Below the pieces are notes generated by a model. The model was not told where the DNA came from and did not search any database. It saw only the letters and a list, made by a program, of their open reading frames with translations. From positions 1 through 16,817 of the forward strand of contig DMZB01000169.1 in assembly GCA_003482405.1 (NCBI GenBank): DNA of 16,817 bases, written 5' to 3'. Made by a program: the position numbers and the translations under genes. Below are positions 16,118 through 16,817 of the stretch, piece by piece. Source of the stretch: Lactobacillus sp. Lineage in GTDB: Bacteria > Bacillota > Bacilli > Lactobacillales > Lactobacillaceae. Within the stretch, counting starts at the first letter, position 1; every line of letters starts with the position of its first letter.

Positions 16118-16751
16118 GATACAACTGATGCTCCTTAATGTATGCTTCCACAGACTCTGGGACAAGATAATGAATCGATTGACCCCTTTTAACGCGGTCA
16201 CGAATCATCGAACTACTGATGTCGATGGTTGGAACGTCTACCCAGATGACCGGATACGGTGTTTGCTTCTTATAACCTGTGCGCCCGACACCGACAAACG
16301 TAACGATTTTTGCCAGTTCGTCTATGCGATGCCACTTTGGCAAATAGGCAACTTCATCTCCACCGATGATAAAGTAATACTCCGTTTTCGGATGACGCGT
16401 TTTGAGATCCATCATCGTGTCATACGTATAGCTTTTACCACCACGTTGAATTTCACTCATTTCCAAATCAAACAACGGGTTACCAAAAATTGCCCGCCGG
16501 ACCATACGTGCACGCAACAATGGATCAATCGCCAGTTTGGAATCAATGTGAGGCGGTTGTGCGTTGGGCATAAACAAAACTTTGTTCAAACCAAGTTGTT
16601 TACCTACTTGATCGGCAATAATCAAATGGCCGAGATGTGGCGGATTAAATGTACCTCCGAGAATGCCAACACGTTGCTTTGGCATCTCCGTGACCATTTC
16701 AGTTAAAATCTGTGTTTTTGTTTGCTTACTATTTACCGTCGTTGTAATCAT
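16110..16751 (-). CDS. nadD: Nicotinate-nucleotide adenylyltransferase NadD
   Basis: NadD transfers AMP from ATP to nicotinate mononucleotide, giving deamido-NAD in NAD biosynthesis. The protein has 213 residues. The nucleotidyltransferase motif GGTFNPPHLGH is at about 32-42, preceded by roughly 25 extra residues compared with many relatives. FIIGGDEVAYLPKWHRI is the central family block, and the C-terminal ISSSMIRDRVKRG is the second ATP-binding motif (ISSSxIR). The ATG at 16751 has only a moderate AGGG at about 7 bases; internal ATGs closer to the motif lack a well-placed ribosome binding site, so the longer start is kept with some doubt. It overlaps yqeK. Confidence 0.96.
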   Translation of the reverse strand: MITTTVNSKQTKTQILTEMVTEMPKQRVGILGGTFNPPHLGHLIIADQVGKQLGLNKVLFMPNAQPPHIDSKLAIDPLLRARMVRRAIFGNPLFDLEMSEIQRGGKSYTYDTMMDLKTRHPKTEYYFIIGGDEVAYLPKWHRIDELAKIVTFVGVGRTGYKKQTPYPVIWVDVPTIDISSSMIRDRVKRGQSIHYLVPESVEAYIKEHQLYHE

Positions 16752-16817
16752 TGCTATCCCTACTCATCAAAGTACTCAATATCACTCAGTTATCCAATTT
16801 CACTACACTAATTTCAC
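16752..16817. other. Right-edge 66 bases, no gene called
   Basis: All three minus-strand frames contain a stop here. One frame stays open from the edge to a TGA at 16788-16786 and reads EISVVKLDN. This could be the end of an upstream gene such as the yhbY homologue that often precedes nadD, but nine residues cannot support a call. No promoter for nadD is evident. Confidence 0.3.

Noticed and set aside
16786..16815. Open stretch reading EISVVKLDN at the right edge as the end of yhbY
   Set aside because: Nine residues are too few to identify a gene; it is recorded only as a possibility.

Overview
This is ordinary chromosome of a low-to-mid GC Gram-positive bacterium, most likely a member of the Lactobacillaceae; I cannot fix the genus. 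The reasons are the gene orders (greA-udk-mltG; pheS-pheT behind a T-box; nadD-yqeK-rsfS-methyltransferase-tmcAL; yceD-rpmF), strong Shine-Dalgarno sequences, a lipoprotein-type YidC, and the protein sequences themselves. About 20 genes fill the window. All are on the minus strand except acylphosphatase and yidC. I see no mobile element, CRISPR array, tRNA, rRNA, prophage or pseudogene, and no intergenic stretch over 300 bases apart from the T-box leader.

Reading the minus strand from the right edge, the first block (16751 to 13226) is a tightly packed unit: nadD (NAD synthesis), yqeK (HD-type dinucleotide hydrolase), rsfS (ribosome silencing factor, with a TTG start), a class I SAM methyltransferase and tmcAL (tRNA-Met cytidine acetate ligase). 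Several of its genes overlap. Next comes yceD-rpmF (DUF177 protein and ribosomal protein L32), driven by a promoter with perfect -35 and -10 hexamers. An OmpR-type response regulator and sensor kinase follow, translationally coupled. Their promoter carries a small dyad exactly in its spacer.

The central block holds the only plus-strand genes. Acylphosphatase and yidC are transcribed divergently from a SpoU-family 23S rRNA methyltransferase (YsgA/RlmP-like). The two divergent genes share a compact symmetrical control region. yidC ends at a bidirectional terminator shared with the sensor kinase. An HD-domain phosphohydrolase and a small HxlR/DUF24 regulator with a cysteine at position 14 lie between rlmP and pheS, which are adjacent in Bacillus subtilis.

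The left block is pheS-pheT (phenylalanyl-tRNA synthetase) under a complete T-box riboswitch with promoter, specifier, T-box sequence and terminator all visible. It is followed by mltG (cell-wall glycan endolytic enzyme), udk (uridine kinase), a long terminator, and greA, which runs off the left edge.

The window is dominated by translation, RNA-modification, envelope and nucleotide-salvage housekeeping. I did not find a convincing undescribed system. The points worth a second look are the back-to-back symmetric promoters at 8267-8301, the cysteine-bearing HxlR regulator next to an HD hydrolase, and the dyad in the two-component promoter.
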